A stretch of DNA of 21,245 nt, taken from positions 1 through 21,245 of the forward strand of contig CAZUAY010000026.1 in assembly GCA_964618405.1 (NCBI GenBank). The letters run 5' to 3'. A program made the translations under genes and the position numbers. Shown one piece after another: positions 4,816-13,448 of this stretch. Source of the DNA: JBBQIY01 sp964618405 (GTDB lineage: Bacteria > Verrucomicrobiota > Kiritimatiellia > RFP12 > UBA3636). Under the pieces are notes generated by a model that was not told where the DNA came from, ran no database searches, and worked only from the letters and a program-made list of their open reading frames with translations. The stretch's first letter is position 1. Each line of letters begins with the position of its first letter.

Positions 4816-7800
4816 GTGTTTATCCGTTTTTTGAGGGCGAAGTTTCCATCGTTTTCAGAGTTACGCGGCAAAATGCAGATATCCGCCGAATTTCCGTGGC
4901 AGAGTGCGGAGCGAATTGGCGTTGTAAAAACATTGGCGGGGCCTAATGGCTCGAACATGCCTATGATTGTCGTCGTTGCAGAACTGCGTGACGGGGACGA
5001 GCTCCACGAACGCAGTAGCCGAGTTAGGCAGTTCAATTTCTCCAAGAAGTGCATAGAAGATGCCCTTGCCGTTCCTCCGGATCGCAGTGTCGCAGGGGCG
5101 TTTACACAGGGTCTCTTTGTGTTCTACGATGGCAACGGTAATTTCCGGCTCAGCTTGGTCTATGGAAAGGCAGAGGGGACACGGCTTATCTGGAGCGCCG
5201 TTAAACGCCAGAGCTTCTTCGTTGACGTGGCGGCTGGCAACAAAACCTTCCGCGACCGTATGTCGCTCGATTGTGCGTCCTTTGATAAACTCAAAGAAGC
5301 CTTTTCCGTCGAGAAACTGACCAAGGAGTTCTACAATCGCCTCTTCGCCTGGTATCAGTGGGCGCTCTCGGAAGAGATGAATGTGACGTATCCGAACGAC
5401 ACAGACCGGAGTGAGGACGACCGTGAGATCAATGAACACATCATACGCCTGATCACTCGCCTGATGTTTGTGTGGTTCCTCAAACAGAAACATCTCGTAC
5501 CCGACAACCTCTTCGATCCGGCGAAACTTAAAACCATTCTGAAAAAATTCAATCCGACGACCGGCGACAACTACTACCGGGCGATTCTTCAGAATCTTTT
5601 CTTTGCCACGCTCAATTCAGAAATTGCGGAACGGGCGTTTGCAGCAGATGCCGGCAAGATTTCGGTGAATAAGGAGCATTTCGGAATCAAAACGCTTTAC
5701 CGTTACGGCGCGGAGTTTTCTGGTTCGGAGGAGGATGTGCTGAGCCTGTTCAGCACGATCCCCTTTTTAAACGGCGGGCTCTTTGAATGTCTGGATAAAG
5801 ACAAAGACTATTCTGACGGTTTTTCGCGCAACCTGAAACAACAGGCACGAGTACCCAACCGCCTCTTTTTCGATGAACAAGACGGTTTGATCCCGCTCTT
5901 GCAGCAGTATAATTTTACCGTCGACGAAAACGCTCCCGGAGACGAAGACGTCGCGCTTGATCCTGAGCTCCTTGGCAAAGTATTCGAAAACCTGTTGGGG
6001 GCCTACAATCCCGAAACCAAGGTCGCAGCGCGCAACGCCACCGGTTCTTTCTACACCCCTCGCGAGATCGTCAACTACATGGTGGACGAAAGCCTGATCG
6101 CCCATCTGATCCAGAAGGTGTCGCAGACATTCCTGTCTGCGGATGTGCGGCAGGCAGGAATGCCCTCCACACCTTACCTGTCTCATTCGCCTGTCTCAAT
6201 TTCTCAACGGCGGCTTCCGCATTGGCAAGCCGAACAGGCTGTTTACTGGGTGACCTTTCGTCTGGGTGACTCGATTCCTCAGGAAAAACTACGCCAGTGG
6301 AAGGCTGATCGAGATGCTTGGAAGACGCATCACCCTGAACCATGGACGGATGAAATATGGGCGGAATATGATCGCCAATTCACGTCCAGAATGGATGCTT
6401 GGCTCGATGCAGGCATGGGGTCTCGGGCACTCGCACGTGCGGACGTTCGCGAGGCGGTCAAAGAATGCCTGATGAAATTTGACGGGGCGCGTGTTCTGGT
6501 TCATGCCGCTGTGATTATGCCGACCCATGTACATTGTCTTTTGCAGCCCATCCCACACCAAGACGGTGACCGTCTTCATGTTTGCAATCCCCCCGAAAAC
6601 GGGAAAATGTCGCTTTCAGAACTTCTTAAAGGAATCAAAGGCGCCAGCGCCAGAGCCGCCAACAAAATTCTCGGTCTAACGGGGACATTCTGGATGGATG
6701 AATCCTACGACCACATTGTGCGAAATGAGAGACAATACCGATTTTTCGAGGGGTACATCCAGGCGAACCCGGTCAAGACTGGGCTCAAACCGAGTGAATA
6801 TTGGTTGATGGTGAAACGAGATGAGGCACGGGAAGAACGGGCAGAACAGCAGACAGGAATGTCTGCTACACCTTTTGATGCGTCACAGCAGACAGGAATG
6901 CCTGCTACACCTTTTGATGCGTCACAGCAGACAGGAATGTCTGCTACACCTTTTGATGCGTCGTCCATCGAAAAGGAGGTTCGCAAACTCTTTACCGATG
7001 GCGAACGCCCGGAGGACCGGAAACTATGCGAGAAAATTGACAATGCGTTGGTGACGGCTAAGATCCTCGACCCGGCCTGCGGCTCGGGAGCTTTCCCAAT
7101 GGGGATTCTGTTGAGAATGGTCGAATTGTTGCGAATCCTGCGGAATCTTCCGGACGACGCGAATGTCTATGATTTGAAACTTCAGCTTATCGAAAACTGC
7201 ATTTACGGCGGCGACATCCAGTGCATCGCCGTGCAGATTTCCAAACTGCGATTCTTTATTTCGCTGGTCTGCGAACAGAAGCCGACGGAAAACGCGACGG
7301 AGAACTACGGTATCCACACTCTGCCGAATTTGGAAACCAAATTTGTCGCCGCTGACTCGCTGATTGGGCTACCCTCAGAAGGCAAGGATGCACTCAATCT
7401 TTTCACGGGCAACATCGCCCAGTTAAAAGTCGAGCTTTTCGAGATCCGTCACAAGCACTTCGGTGCAAAGACCTACAGGGAGAAGAAGGAACTGCGGAAA
7501 CAGGACAAGCTGAAGCGCGACGAGATCAAGAAGGCCGTGAAACAAGCGGCAAAGCCCGACAAGGAACGGCTAGCATTGCTTGAGAAGGAACGGGCGAAGG
7601 TTGCGGAACCGAAATGGAAGCAGATGATCCTTCCAGAGGAGAAGCAGGCGGTGTTGTTTGATGGATTTGAAACAGCGGATTCCAAGTCTGACGAACTGAT
7701 GTATGACGCCAATGAAAAGCCCCGCAAAGACTTGGATGCGGCCATTTCGCGCGAGAGACATAAGGTGGAAATTCCCACGACGGTCATTGACGACATTGCT

Positions 7801-9297
7801 GAGAAACTATCCTCCTGGGATCCCTACGACCAGAATAAGAACGCTACTTTCTCCGACCCGGAATGGATGTTCAATGTCAAAGACGGGTTCGATATCGTGA
7901 TCGGCAATCCGCCGTATGTAAACGTCGAACTGGTCTCTCCTGAAAAGAAGATGGTTTACAGGAAGAACTATGCTACCTTCTTCAAACGATATGATCTTTT
8001 TGGTCTTTTTTATGAAGTCGCACTGCTCCGCTACACTTCAAAACAAGGGGTTGTCTCGTTCATCGTGCCACAACAGATCGCAAACAATCTATCCTACAGC
8101 AAACTTCGTAACTTGATGCTGGACAATGCTTGGTTGCGTGACGTGCTGTATCTTGGGGATAAGGTTTTTGAAGCCGCGAATAACGATGTGTGCGTTCTCT
8201 CTCTTTCAAAAGCAGGCAACGAAACCATCCGACTTGTCTACGCTTTGGATTTTGACAATCATCAAGTAACCGTTGTGCCAAGCAACTACTTCAAGCAGTA
8301 TGGCAATGTCATCAGTTTTGGAAGTGATACGGGCGGCGAGGCGGTCTTTCAAAAAATGTTCTCCGTAAAAGGGTGGCGATTGAAAGATAAATTCAAGGTG
8401 TTCCAGGGAATCGTGACCGGCAACAACACCGCTTTTCTTCCGACACCAGAACAGGTTATAGAGGCGAAAATCGAACAGGGTTTATTAAAATCTGTACTGT
8501 TAGGAAGGGACTTCGGGAAATGGGTCATCCGCAGCACGGCCCGTCAAATCCTCTATGTTGACAGTGAAACAAAGATTAAGAAATTCCCTAATACGGAGCG
8601 GTGGTTATCCAAATTTCGAGACGAGTTGACTCATGGGCGGAGCGCCAGTGAACGCTCGACAGAATGGTTTTGCCTTCATCGACCCCGAGTCAAAGCCGAA
8701 CTGGATTCCACCCCGAAATTGCTGGTTCAGGGAACCCGGAATCCACGATTAGTGACCCGAATTGTGGCGACACTTGATGATCAAGGTTTATATGGTACAC
8801 AGGGAGTAAACTTTATTGTGCCTCGATCGAGTAGCGCACCGATTCACTTTCTGCTGGCAGTTCTCAACTCGAAGCTGATCAATTATCTTTATGCGACAAA
8901 GTTTCTTAATGTTGCGGTGAAAGCGGAGTACCTGAAAGACACGCCGGTTCCGGATACGTCTAAGATTGTTCAGGACAAGCTTTCAGAATTGGCAAAAATG
9001 ATCCTTGCAGCAAAGAAGGCAGACCCCGCCGCCGATACTACAAAACTCGAAGATGAGATTGACGAGTTGGTCTATGACCTCTACGGCCTCACGCCTGAAG
9101 AAAAAGAGATTGTGAAGGCCAGTGTGAGTCGTGGCGGAGCGGCTACAGTTGCGTCAGATGAGGAAGAGACAAAGGAATCGGAGGATGCTGTTGCGTCTGG
9201 ATCACATAAGAAAACCTCAAAGGCGTCAGCGCCGACAACTAAGCCGAACAAGAAGCGCAAGGCGACGTTGCCGGCGAGTCTGCCTGGATGGGACTAG
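4816..9297 (+). CDS. Eco57I-like adenine-N6 DNA methyltransferase interrupted in frame by a RAYT transposase
   Basis: A 1493-aa protein. Residues 1-400 are a helical N-terminal region with no PD-(D/E)xK site that I can see. GSFYTP (410-415) is the SAM-binding motif X. DPACGSGAF (752-760) is motif I and NPPY (1031-1034) is the catalytic motif IV of N6-adenine methylases. About 1035-1430 would be target recognition, then a Lys/Ser/Thr-rich tail ends in LPGWD. The family is the type IIG/PglX-like group that methylates self DNA. Residues about 436-716 are foreign: a whole RAYT domain plus REP repeats. Removing them leaves about 61 residues between motifs X and I, a normal gap. GTG at 4816 fits the promoter; ATG at 4873 is the alternative. 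It heads an operon with the two following genes. I am sure of the methylase and the insert, not of activity. Confidence 0.9.
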   Translation: MFIRFLRAKFPSFSELRGKMQISAEFPWQSAERIGVVKTLAGPNGSNMPMIVVVAELRDGDELHERSSRVRQFNFSKKCIEDALAVPPDRSVAGAFTQGLFVFYDGNGNFRLSLVYGKAEGTRLIWSAVKRQSFFVDVAAGNKTFRDRMSLDCASFDKLKEAFSVEKLTKEFYNRLFAWYQWALSEEMNVTYPNDTDRSEDDREINEHIIRLITRLMFVWFLKQKHLVPDNLFDPAKLKTILKKFNPTTGDNYYRAILQNLFFATLNSEIAERAFAADAGKISVNKEHFGIKTLYRYGAEFSGSEEDVLSLFSTIPFLNGGLFECLDKDKDYSDGFSRNLKQQARVPNRLFFDEQDGLIPLLQQYNFTVDENAPGDEDVALDPELLGKVFENLLGAYNPETKVAARNATGSFYTPREIVNYMVDESLIAHLIQKVSQTFLSADVRQAGMPSTPYLSHSPVSISQRRLPHWQAEQAVYWVTFRLGDSIPQEKLRQWKADRDAWKTHHPEPWTDEIWAEYDRQFTSRMDAWLDAGMGSRALARADVREAVKECLMKFDGARVLVHAAVIMPTHVHCLLQPIPHQDGDRLHVCNPPENGKMSLSELLKGIKGASARAANKILGLTGTFWMDESYDHIVRNERQYRFFEGYIQANPVKTGLKPSEYWLMVKRDEAREERAEQQTGMSATPFDASQQTGMPATPFDASQQTGMSATPFDASSIEKEVRKLFTDGERPEDRKLCEKIDNALVTAKILDPACGSGAFPMGILLRMVELLRILRNLPDDANVYDLKLQLIENCIYGGDIQCIAVQISKLRFFISLVCEQKPTENATENYGIHTLPNLETKFVAADSLIGLPSEGKDALNLFTGNIAQLKVELFEIRHKHFGAKTYREKKELRKQDKLKRDEIKKAVKQAAKPDKERLALLEKERAKVAEPKWKQMILPEEKQAVLFDGFETADSKSDELMYDANEKPRKDLDAAISRERHKVEIPTTVIDDIAEKLSSWDPYDQNKNATFSDPEWMFNVKDGFDIVIGNPPYVNVELVSPEKKMVYRKNYATFFKRYDLFGLFYEVALLRYTSKQGVVSFIVPQQIANNLSYSKLRNLMLDNAWLRDVLYLGDKVFEAANNDVCVLSLSKAGNETIRLVYALDFDNHQVTVVPSNYFKQYGNVISFGSDTGGEAVFQKMFSVKGWRLKDKFKVFQGIVTGNNTAFLPTPEQVIEAKIEQGLLKSVLLGRDFGKWVIRSTARQILYVDSETKIKKFPNTERWLSKFRDELTHGRSASERSTEWFCLHRPRVKAELDSTPKLLVQGTRNPRLVTRIVATLDDQGLYGTQGVNFIVPRSSSAPIHFLLAVLNSKLINYLYATKFLNVAVKAEYLKDTPVPDTSKIVQDKLSELAKMILAAKKADPAADTTKLEDEIDELVYDLYGLTPEEKEIVKASVSRGGAATVASDEEETKESEDAVASGSHKKTSKASAPTTKPNKKRKATLPASLPGWD
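6123..6164. repeat. REP-like inverted hairpin pair at the left end of the RAYT insert
   Basis: GCAGACA-ttcc-TGTCTGC (6123-6140) is a perfect 7-bp hairpin. A shorter hairpin of opposite loop orientation, GGCA-ggaa-TGCC (6153-6164), follows 12 bases later. Two REPs in opposite orientation form a BIME-like unit. The same stem recurs three times at the right end of the insert. Confidence 0.8.
6847..6963 (+). repeat. Three tandem 39-bp REP units translated as 13-residue repeats
   Basis: Units lie at 6847-6885, 6886-6924 and 6925-6963. Each contains the hairpin GCAGACA-ggaa-TGTCTGC followed by the same spacer. They differ at one base in the hairpin of unit 2 (T to C, changing Ser to Pro) and at the last base of unit 3. 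Because 39 is divisible by three, the array stays in frame and encodes QQTGMSATPFDAS three times (residues 678-716). Confidence 0.95.
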
Positions 9298-9329
9298 AGA
9301 GAATGATAAATGATGAAGGAAAATAGACC

Positions 9330-9716
9330 ATGATCAACGAATTGCTTCAACAGAAAGAAGGGCAGTGTTTCGACCGGAAGAGCATTCTGGTGGAACCGAA
9401 AGCGCTGGCCGTATCGGTGGTGGCCTTTGCCAATGCCGATGGCGGCACGATTCTGATTGGGCTAGAGTCGGGGCCAGAGTCGGGGCCAGAGTCGATTTTT
9501 CGTAAATCGCTGGCATTGCTGCATTCCGGAGCCCTCTCTAAATCAGAATTGGCTGTAGCACTAGGGCACAAGAGCATATCAGGAAAGCTCAATCTTCGGA
9601 TACGCCAGATGCTGGATGGCGGATTGATTGAACGGACTCTTCCGGAAAAACCCAATAGTCGTCTTCAGAAATATCGGCTCACACCACGTGGCAGGGCCAT
9701 GTTAGGGAAAGAATAA
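9330..9716 (+). CDS. Shortened AlbA_2 (Schlafen-type) protein fused to a winged helix
   Basis: A 128-aa protein of two recognisable pieces. Residues 5-46 (EGQCFDRKSI, then VVAFANADGGTILIGLE) match the first half of the AlbA_2 domain found in RecG-like/Schlafen ATP-binding regulators. Residues 57-128 (SGALSKSELAVALG, RQMLDGGLIERTLPEKP, QKYRLTPRGRAML) match the winged-helix tail that usually ends those proteins. They meet at a GPESGPES linker coded by a 12-bp DNA repeat. Full-length relatives are roughly 400-500 aa, so the rest of AlbA_2 and the middle domain are missing. AAGGA lies 9 bases before the ATG, 32 bases after the methyltransferase stop. The frame is clean, so it may be a functional mini-protein or a remnant. 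Any role is inference. Confidence 0.75.
   Translation: MINELLQQKEGQCFDRKSILVEPKALAVSVVAFANADGGTILIGLESGPESGPESIFRKSLALLHSGALSKSELAVALGHKSISGKLNLRIRQMLDGGLIERTLPEKPNSRLQKYRLTPRGRAMLGKE
9464..9494 (+). repeat. 12-bp tandem repeat at the AlbA_2/winged-helix junction
   Basis: AGAGTCGGGGCC occurs at 9464-9475 and 9476-9487, with a partial third copy (AGAGTCG) at 9488-9494. It encodes ES-GPES-GPES and marks the point where the missing middle of the protein would be. Confidence 0.85.
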
Positions 9717-9720
9717 AACT

Positions 9721-12700
9721 ATGCTGATTACCAATATCAACGAAGAAAATTGCCTGCTTACACGGCTGGAGAATCTCATTGCCGAGAGCGAGGAGATGCG
9801 TGTACTTGTCGGGTTCTTCTATTTCTGGGGAATATCGGCACTGCACAGTGGCCTCGTTAATAACCAGAACTTCAAGATGAGAATTCTCGTGGGTCTTGAA
9901 GCGGAGGACCACGCTGGAAAGATTGTCGAGTTCGCATCGGAGGCAGATGCAAGCGCAAGTGAGGAGGATCGGCGTAATGATTTTATAAAAAGCCTGAGCC
10001 ACGTGATGCGGAGCCGGGAAATCGACACGAAGAAATACTATGAGCGCGTGTCACTCTTTATTGAGCTTGTGCGGACGGGGAAAATCGAGATCCGCAAGAC
10101 GCGTGTGTCGAACCATGCGAAGTTGTATCATTTTACTTGGAATCAATCGCTGGCAAACACATTAAACCGCGATTACTGTTGGATCACGGGGAGTAGCAAC
10201 TTGACGCGACCGGGGCTGTTGGAGCAGAACGAACTCAACGTTCAGTTGCTCGATTTCGGTGGCGAGGAATCCAAGCAGTATTTTGACATTTATTGGGAGG
10301 ACGCGATCCCCCTGACCGATGACCCGGCTACGAAAGACAAAATCTTGAAGGTTGTCGGTGGAGACGAATCGATACTGGTCGAGTTGACACCTTTCGAGGC
10401 ATACGTGCTGGTGCTCAAGAGCTTTCTGGAGCACCGTAAGCTAGTCGACAAAACGAATTCCATCCTTCGTCTGTTTGCGGAGCCAAAGGATTTAGACGGC
10501 AATATCAAATACCGTCCTATGCAGTATCAAATCGACGCGATCAATCAGGCTCTGTCGATTCTGGGAGAATACAATGGCGTGATTGTTGCTGACGTTGCTG
10601 GACTCGGCAAGTCTGTGATCGGTAGTATTCTCGGATCGGTTACTCGAAAACGTGGTATTGTCATTGCGCCACCGGGGCTTGTCGGCGATCCACATGCGGG
10701 AAGCGGATGGTGGGGATATCTTCAGGACTTTCGCCTCAATGACTGGGTCGTAGTGTCTCGTGGTTTGCTGGAAGATGTGCTATCGCTCGTGAACCGCCAG
10801 AAGGACTTCGAGATAGTTGTCATAGACGAGGCGCATTATTTCCGAAACCAGGATTCTGAAGACTATCACTATCTTTCACAGATATGCCGAGGTAAAGAGG
10901 TTGTGCTGATGACTGCCACGCCGTTCAGCAACAAGCCCAGCGACATGCTTTCGCTGTTGAAGCTGTTCACACCTGCACGTCAGTCACCCTTGGTGCCAAA
11001 CGGCGATCTTGAGTCCGTATTTAGAGCCTATCAACTTAGCTATGACCGAATGGACTACGTACTCAAGAACCTAGAGAATGAGGAAAAGGTTGGACAAGTG
11101 GAGAGCCATCTTACCAAGCTCAAGATCGATTTAGCACTCGAGCCACAAAACTATTCTGAGATCAGACACTTGGTTAAGAATTTGTGCAAGGCACTGGCTG
11201 TCGATATCCGTCACGTGATGGAGCCTGTTATGATTCGCCGAAACCGTTTGGATCTGCGTCATGATCCGGACTATGCCGCAGAGGTAGGACGAGACCTGCC
11301 GACCATGCATGATCCAGTCGAACAGTTCTATGCGTTATCGCCAGCTCAAAGCGAGTTCTATGATCGGGTAATCAGTGACTACTTCGGACCCAATAGCCTG
11401 TTCACTGGAGCCATATATCAGCCTGGCGCGTATGCTGTTTCGGACGATTCTGGAGCAGAGGATGAAGACGCCGAGGGAGAATCCTCCGGTAGCAACCTAA
11501 CGAATCAGCAACGGAACATGTACAAATTCATTCGGCGATTGCTGGTGCGCCGTTTTGAAAGCTCGTTTGGGGCTTTTTCTAAGACTCTGGACAATCTGAT
11601 CGCTGCGCATGAAAGCGTAAACAGACTTGCCACACCAGAGCCATTAGGACGGGGGCTCGTGGTATTGGACCGAACCTTTATGGATCGGCTTCTGAATATG
11701 GAGGATGCCTCGGACGAAGAGGTGTCGCAAGCCCTTCAGGAGTATGAAGACTCCCTGAATCGGAAGGGAGACAACACTCGACGGCGAAATATCCAAGTGT
11801 TCAATGTCTCCTCGGATTTCAGTGAAAGCGAGAGAATGAGATTCTTTCAGAATCTGGCCAGTGATATCCGGTTGCTCAAGTCTGTTAAGACTGAGATTAC
11901 TGCGCTTGATTTAGTTGCGGACGATCCCAAAGCCCGTGAACTCGTCAAAGTAATCCGCAACGTGTTGAACGGTCAACACCATCATGTAGTTGTAAAGACG
12001 ACAGAACCGCAGCGCAAGGTTCTTGTTTTTTCGGAGTTTGGTGATACCGTTGACCATTTAAACGTTTATCTGGATGCCACGTTCCCTGGCCAAGTTATGA
12101 CCGTGCGTTCCATGAGCAAGAGTCTTGAGAACACGATTCGGAAGAATTTTGATGGGTCCTGTAACGCGGGACTTCAACAGGATTCCTTTAAGGTGCTTTT
12201 GGCCACGGACAAGATGTCTGAAGGTTTTAACTTGAATAGAGCAGGTTTGGTAATTAACTACGACATTCCTTGGAATCCTACGCGTGTTATTCAGCGTGTT
12301 GGACGTATTAATCGAATCGGCACGAAGGTTTTCGATGATCTCTATATTTTTAATTTCTTCCCAACGCTCCAAGGAGCGGAACTAAACAATGTAAGGCTCA
12401 TTGCCCAGAACAAAATGTTCATGATTCATTCGTCCATAGGGGAAGATGCAAAAATATTTGATGTAAACGAAGAACCAACGCCAGCCGGGCTGTTTGAAAG
12501 ATTAAGAACAAATCCTGACAACATGGAAGAGGAGAGTTTTCTGACGCAATGCAAGATCGAATGGGCGACAATCAAAAAAGAACACCCCGAAGTGCTTGAG
12601 AAGTTGAAGCTCCTTCCATGTCGTGTTAAGACAGTTGAGGATAAGACACCTTCTGGAACCTATCTGTTTGTAAGAAAGGGGATGACCCTTTTCTCTATGC

Positions 12701-13158
12701 GGCTGAGAAGAGCCGGAGCGGAAATGGAACTTGTAAACATGCCTGTACAGGATGCAATGGGTGAAATTCGCTGTCCTTTTGGCACGTTACGCGCAACGGG
12801 ATTTTCTGAAGCCTTCTGGGATAGCTACAAAGACCTCGAAGATGCAGTTACGGAACGACGTGATAGTGCTGTGCCGGGGACGATGTCACTCATTTCAAAA
12901 GCTCGGAACGTACTGACGATGATGCTTGGGAAGGGCGTCGGTGGTGAATTCGTTGGTGTGCTTCTGGACGATCTCCAGAATCATGGAACGCTTTCTGATC
13001 GTACGCTACGAAAAATTATTGAGGCATCTAGAACAGAGGCAGCGTTCGAGAAGGAGATCAAGAAGCTTAGAAAAGAAATGGGCTCGGACTACCTTGAAAA
13101 AATTAAGTCAAAGCTACCGCCCAACGAAGTTGTCGTCGCCATTGAGCATTTGGGATAG
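9721..13158 (+). CDS. PLD-nuclease/SNF2-type helicase fusion
   Basis: A 1145-aa protein. Residues about 1-190 are a phospholipase D-like domain with one HKD-type site: HAKLY (His132, Lys134) and GSSNLT (157-162). Such domains cut DNA, usually as dimers. A superfamily 2 helicase of the SNF2/HepA kind follows. It has ADVAGLGKS (Walker A, Lys297), VVIDEAH (Walker B, 366-372) and MTATPFS (397-403). LLATDKMSEGFNL precedes motif VI, QRVGRINRIG (858-867). The C-terminal 250 residues are unassigned. A conserved-looking acidic insert (about 570-595) lies between the lobes. The ATG is 4 bases after the upstream stop, with GGGAAAGAA as ribosome binding site, so translation is coupled. It is the likely nuclease/translocase partner of the methyltransferase. 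Family assignment is firm; the pairing is inference. Confidence 0.9.
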   Translation: MLITNINEENCLLTRLENLIAESEEMRVLVGFFYFWGISALHSGLVNNQNFKMRILVGLEAEDHAGKIVEFASEADASASEEDRRNDFIKSLSHVMRSREIDTKKYYERVSLFIELVRTGKIEIRKTRVSNHAKLYHFTWNQSLANTLNRDYCWITGSSNLTRPGLLEQNELNVQLLDFGGEESKQYFDIYWEDAIPLTDDPATKDKILKVVGGDESILVELTPFEAYVLVLKSFLEHRKLVDKTNSILRLFAEPKDLDGNIKYRPMQYQIDAINQALSILGEYNGVIVADVAGLGKSVIGSILGSVTRKRGIVIAPPGLVGDPHAGSGWWGYLQDFRLNDWVVVSRGLLEDVLSLVNRQKDFEIVVIDEAHYFRNQDSEDYHYLSQICRGKEVVLMTATPFSNKPSDMLSLLKLFTPARQSPLVPNGDLESVFRAYQLSYDRMDYVLKNLENEEKVGQVESHLTKLKIDLALEPQNYSEIRHLVKNLCKALAVDIRHVMEPVMIRRNRLDLRHDPDYAAEVGRDLPTMHDPVEQFYALSPAQSEFYDRVISDYFGPNSLFTGAIYQPGAYAVSDDSGAEDEDAEGESSGSNLTNQQRNMYKFIRRLLVRRFESSFGAFSKTLDNLIAAHESVNRLATPEPLGRGLVVLDRTFMDRLLNMEDASDEEVSQALQEYEDSLNRKGDNTRRRNIQVFNVSSDFSESERMRFFQNLASDIRLLKSVKTEITALDLVADDPKARELVKVIRNVLNGQHHHVVVKTTEPQRKVLVFSEFGDTVDHLNVYLDATFPGQVMTVRSMSKSLENTIRKNFDGSCNAGLQQDSFKVLLATDKMSEGFNLNRAGLVINYDIPWNPTRVIQRVGRINRIGTKVFDDLYIFNFFPTLQGAELNNVRLIAQNKMFMIHSSIGEDAKIFDVNEEPTPAGLFERLRTNPDNMEEESFLTQCKIEWATIKKEHPEVLEKLKLLPCRVKTVEDKTPSGTYLFVRKGMTLFSMRLRRAGAEMELVNMPVQDAMGEIRCPFGTLRATGFSEAFWDSYKDLEDAVTERRDSAVPGTMSLISKARNVLTMMLGKGVGGEFVGVLLDDLQNHGTLSDRTLRKIIEASRTEAAFEKEIKKLRKEMGSDYLEKIKSKLPPNEVVVAIEHLG

Positions 13159-13219
13159 AGAATGCACGTAACTCTTTTGGTTTCTGGTGGAACTCACCGG
13201 AGTCATTACGGTTTAACGG

Positions 13220-13299
13220 AATAACGGATAAGGCGTTCGGAATTTTGTCGCTATGGCCGCGTAGAATTGCCCCTGCTGCGTCCGGCGGTCGTGGGTGCG
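13220..13299. repeat. Right copy of imperfect direct repeat flanking the defence island
   Basis: This copy aligns without gaps to 3581-3660 with about 74 percent identity and is followed by TAGAGC at 13311. It begins 61 bases after the helicase stop, so the TA pair and the three-gene operon lie exactly between the two copies. Confidence 0.7.
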
Positions 13300-13448
13300 T
13301 TTTGCTTGGGTAGAGCGATGCAGTGGTCTAAAAGGCGGGGAGTGCAAGCGCCGGAACATGGACTACAGTGCTATGGTCAAGGCTCGCAGGGCGAAGCATA
13401 AGACGAAGAGGGAAGCAAAGTAGGGGTGATGTGAACGCCTTGTTGGGG

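Larger units (their letters stand above)
6121..6963 (+). mobile_element. In-frame RAYT transposase with REP-like hairpins inside the methyltransferase gene
   Basis: The segment is 843 bp (281 codons) and open throughout in the host frame. Host residues 466-655 read as a Y1/HUH transposase of the REP-associated type. LPHW (467-470) comes first, then TFRLGDSIPQEKLRQW and the metal-binding HVH (571-573) in VIMPTHVHCLL. SYDHIVR follows with the likely nucleophile Tyr631, and then YIQANPVKTGL (about 646-656). A REP-like hairpin pair lies on the left (6123-6164) and a three-unit array on the right (6847-6963), the usual layout of a RAYT and its REPs. The transposase has no stop codon of its own. 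An internal ATG at 6160 is in frame but without a ribosome binding site. Exact element ends are uncertain; no clear target duplication is visible. Confidence 0.85.

Noticed and set aside
6847..6963. CRISPR array
   Set aside because: The units are contiguous 39-bp repeats with no unique spacers, lie inside a coding frame, and contain the same hairpin as the REP at the left end of the RAYT.
6821..7054. Second-frame open frame 'RQECLLHLLM' repeats
   Set aside because: It is the alternative reading of the 39-bp REP units and has no independent support.
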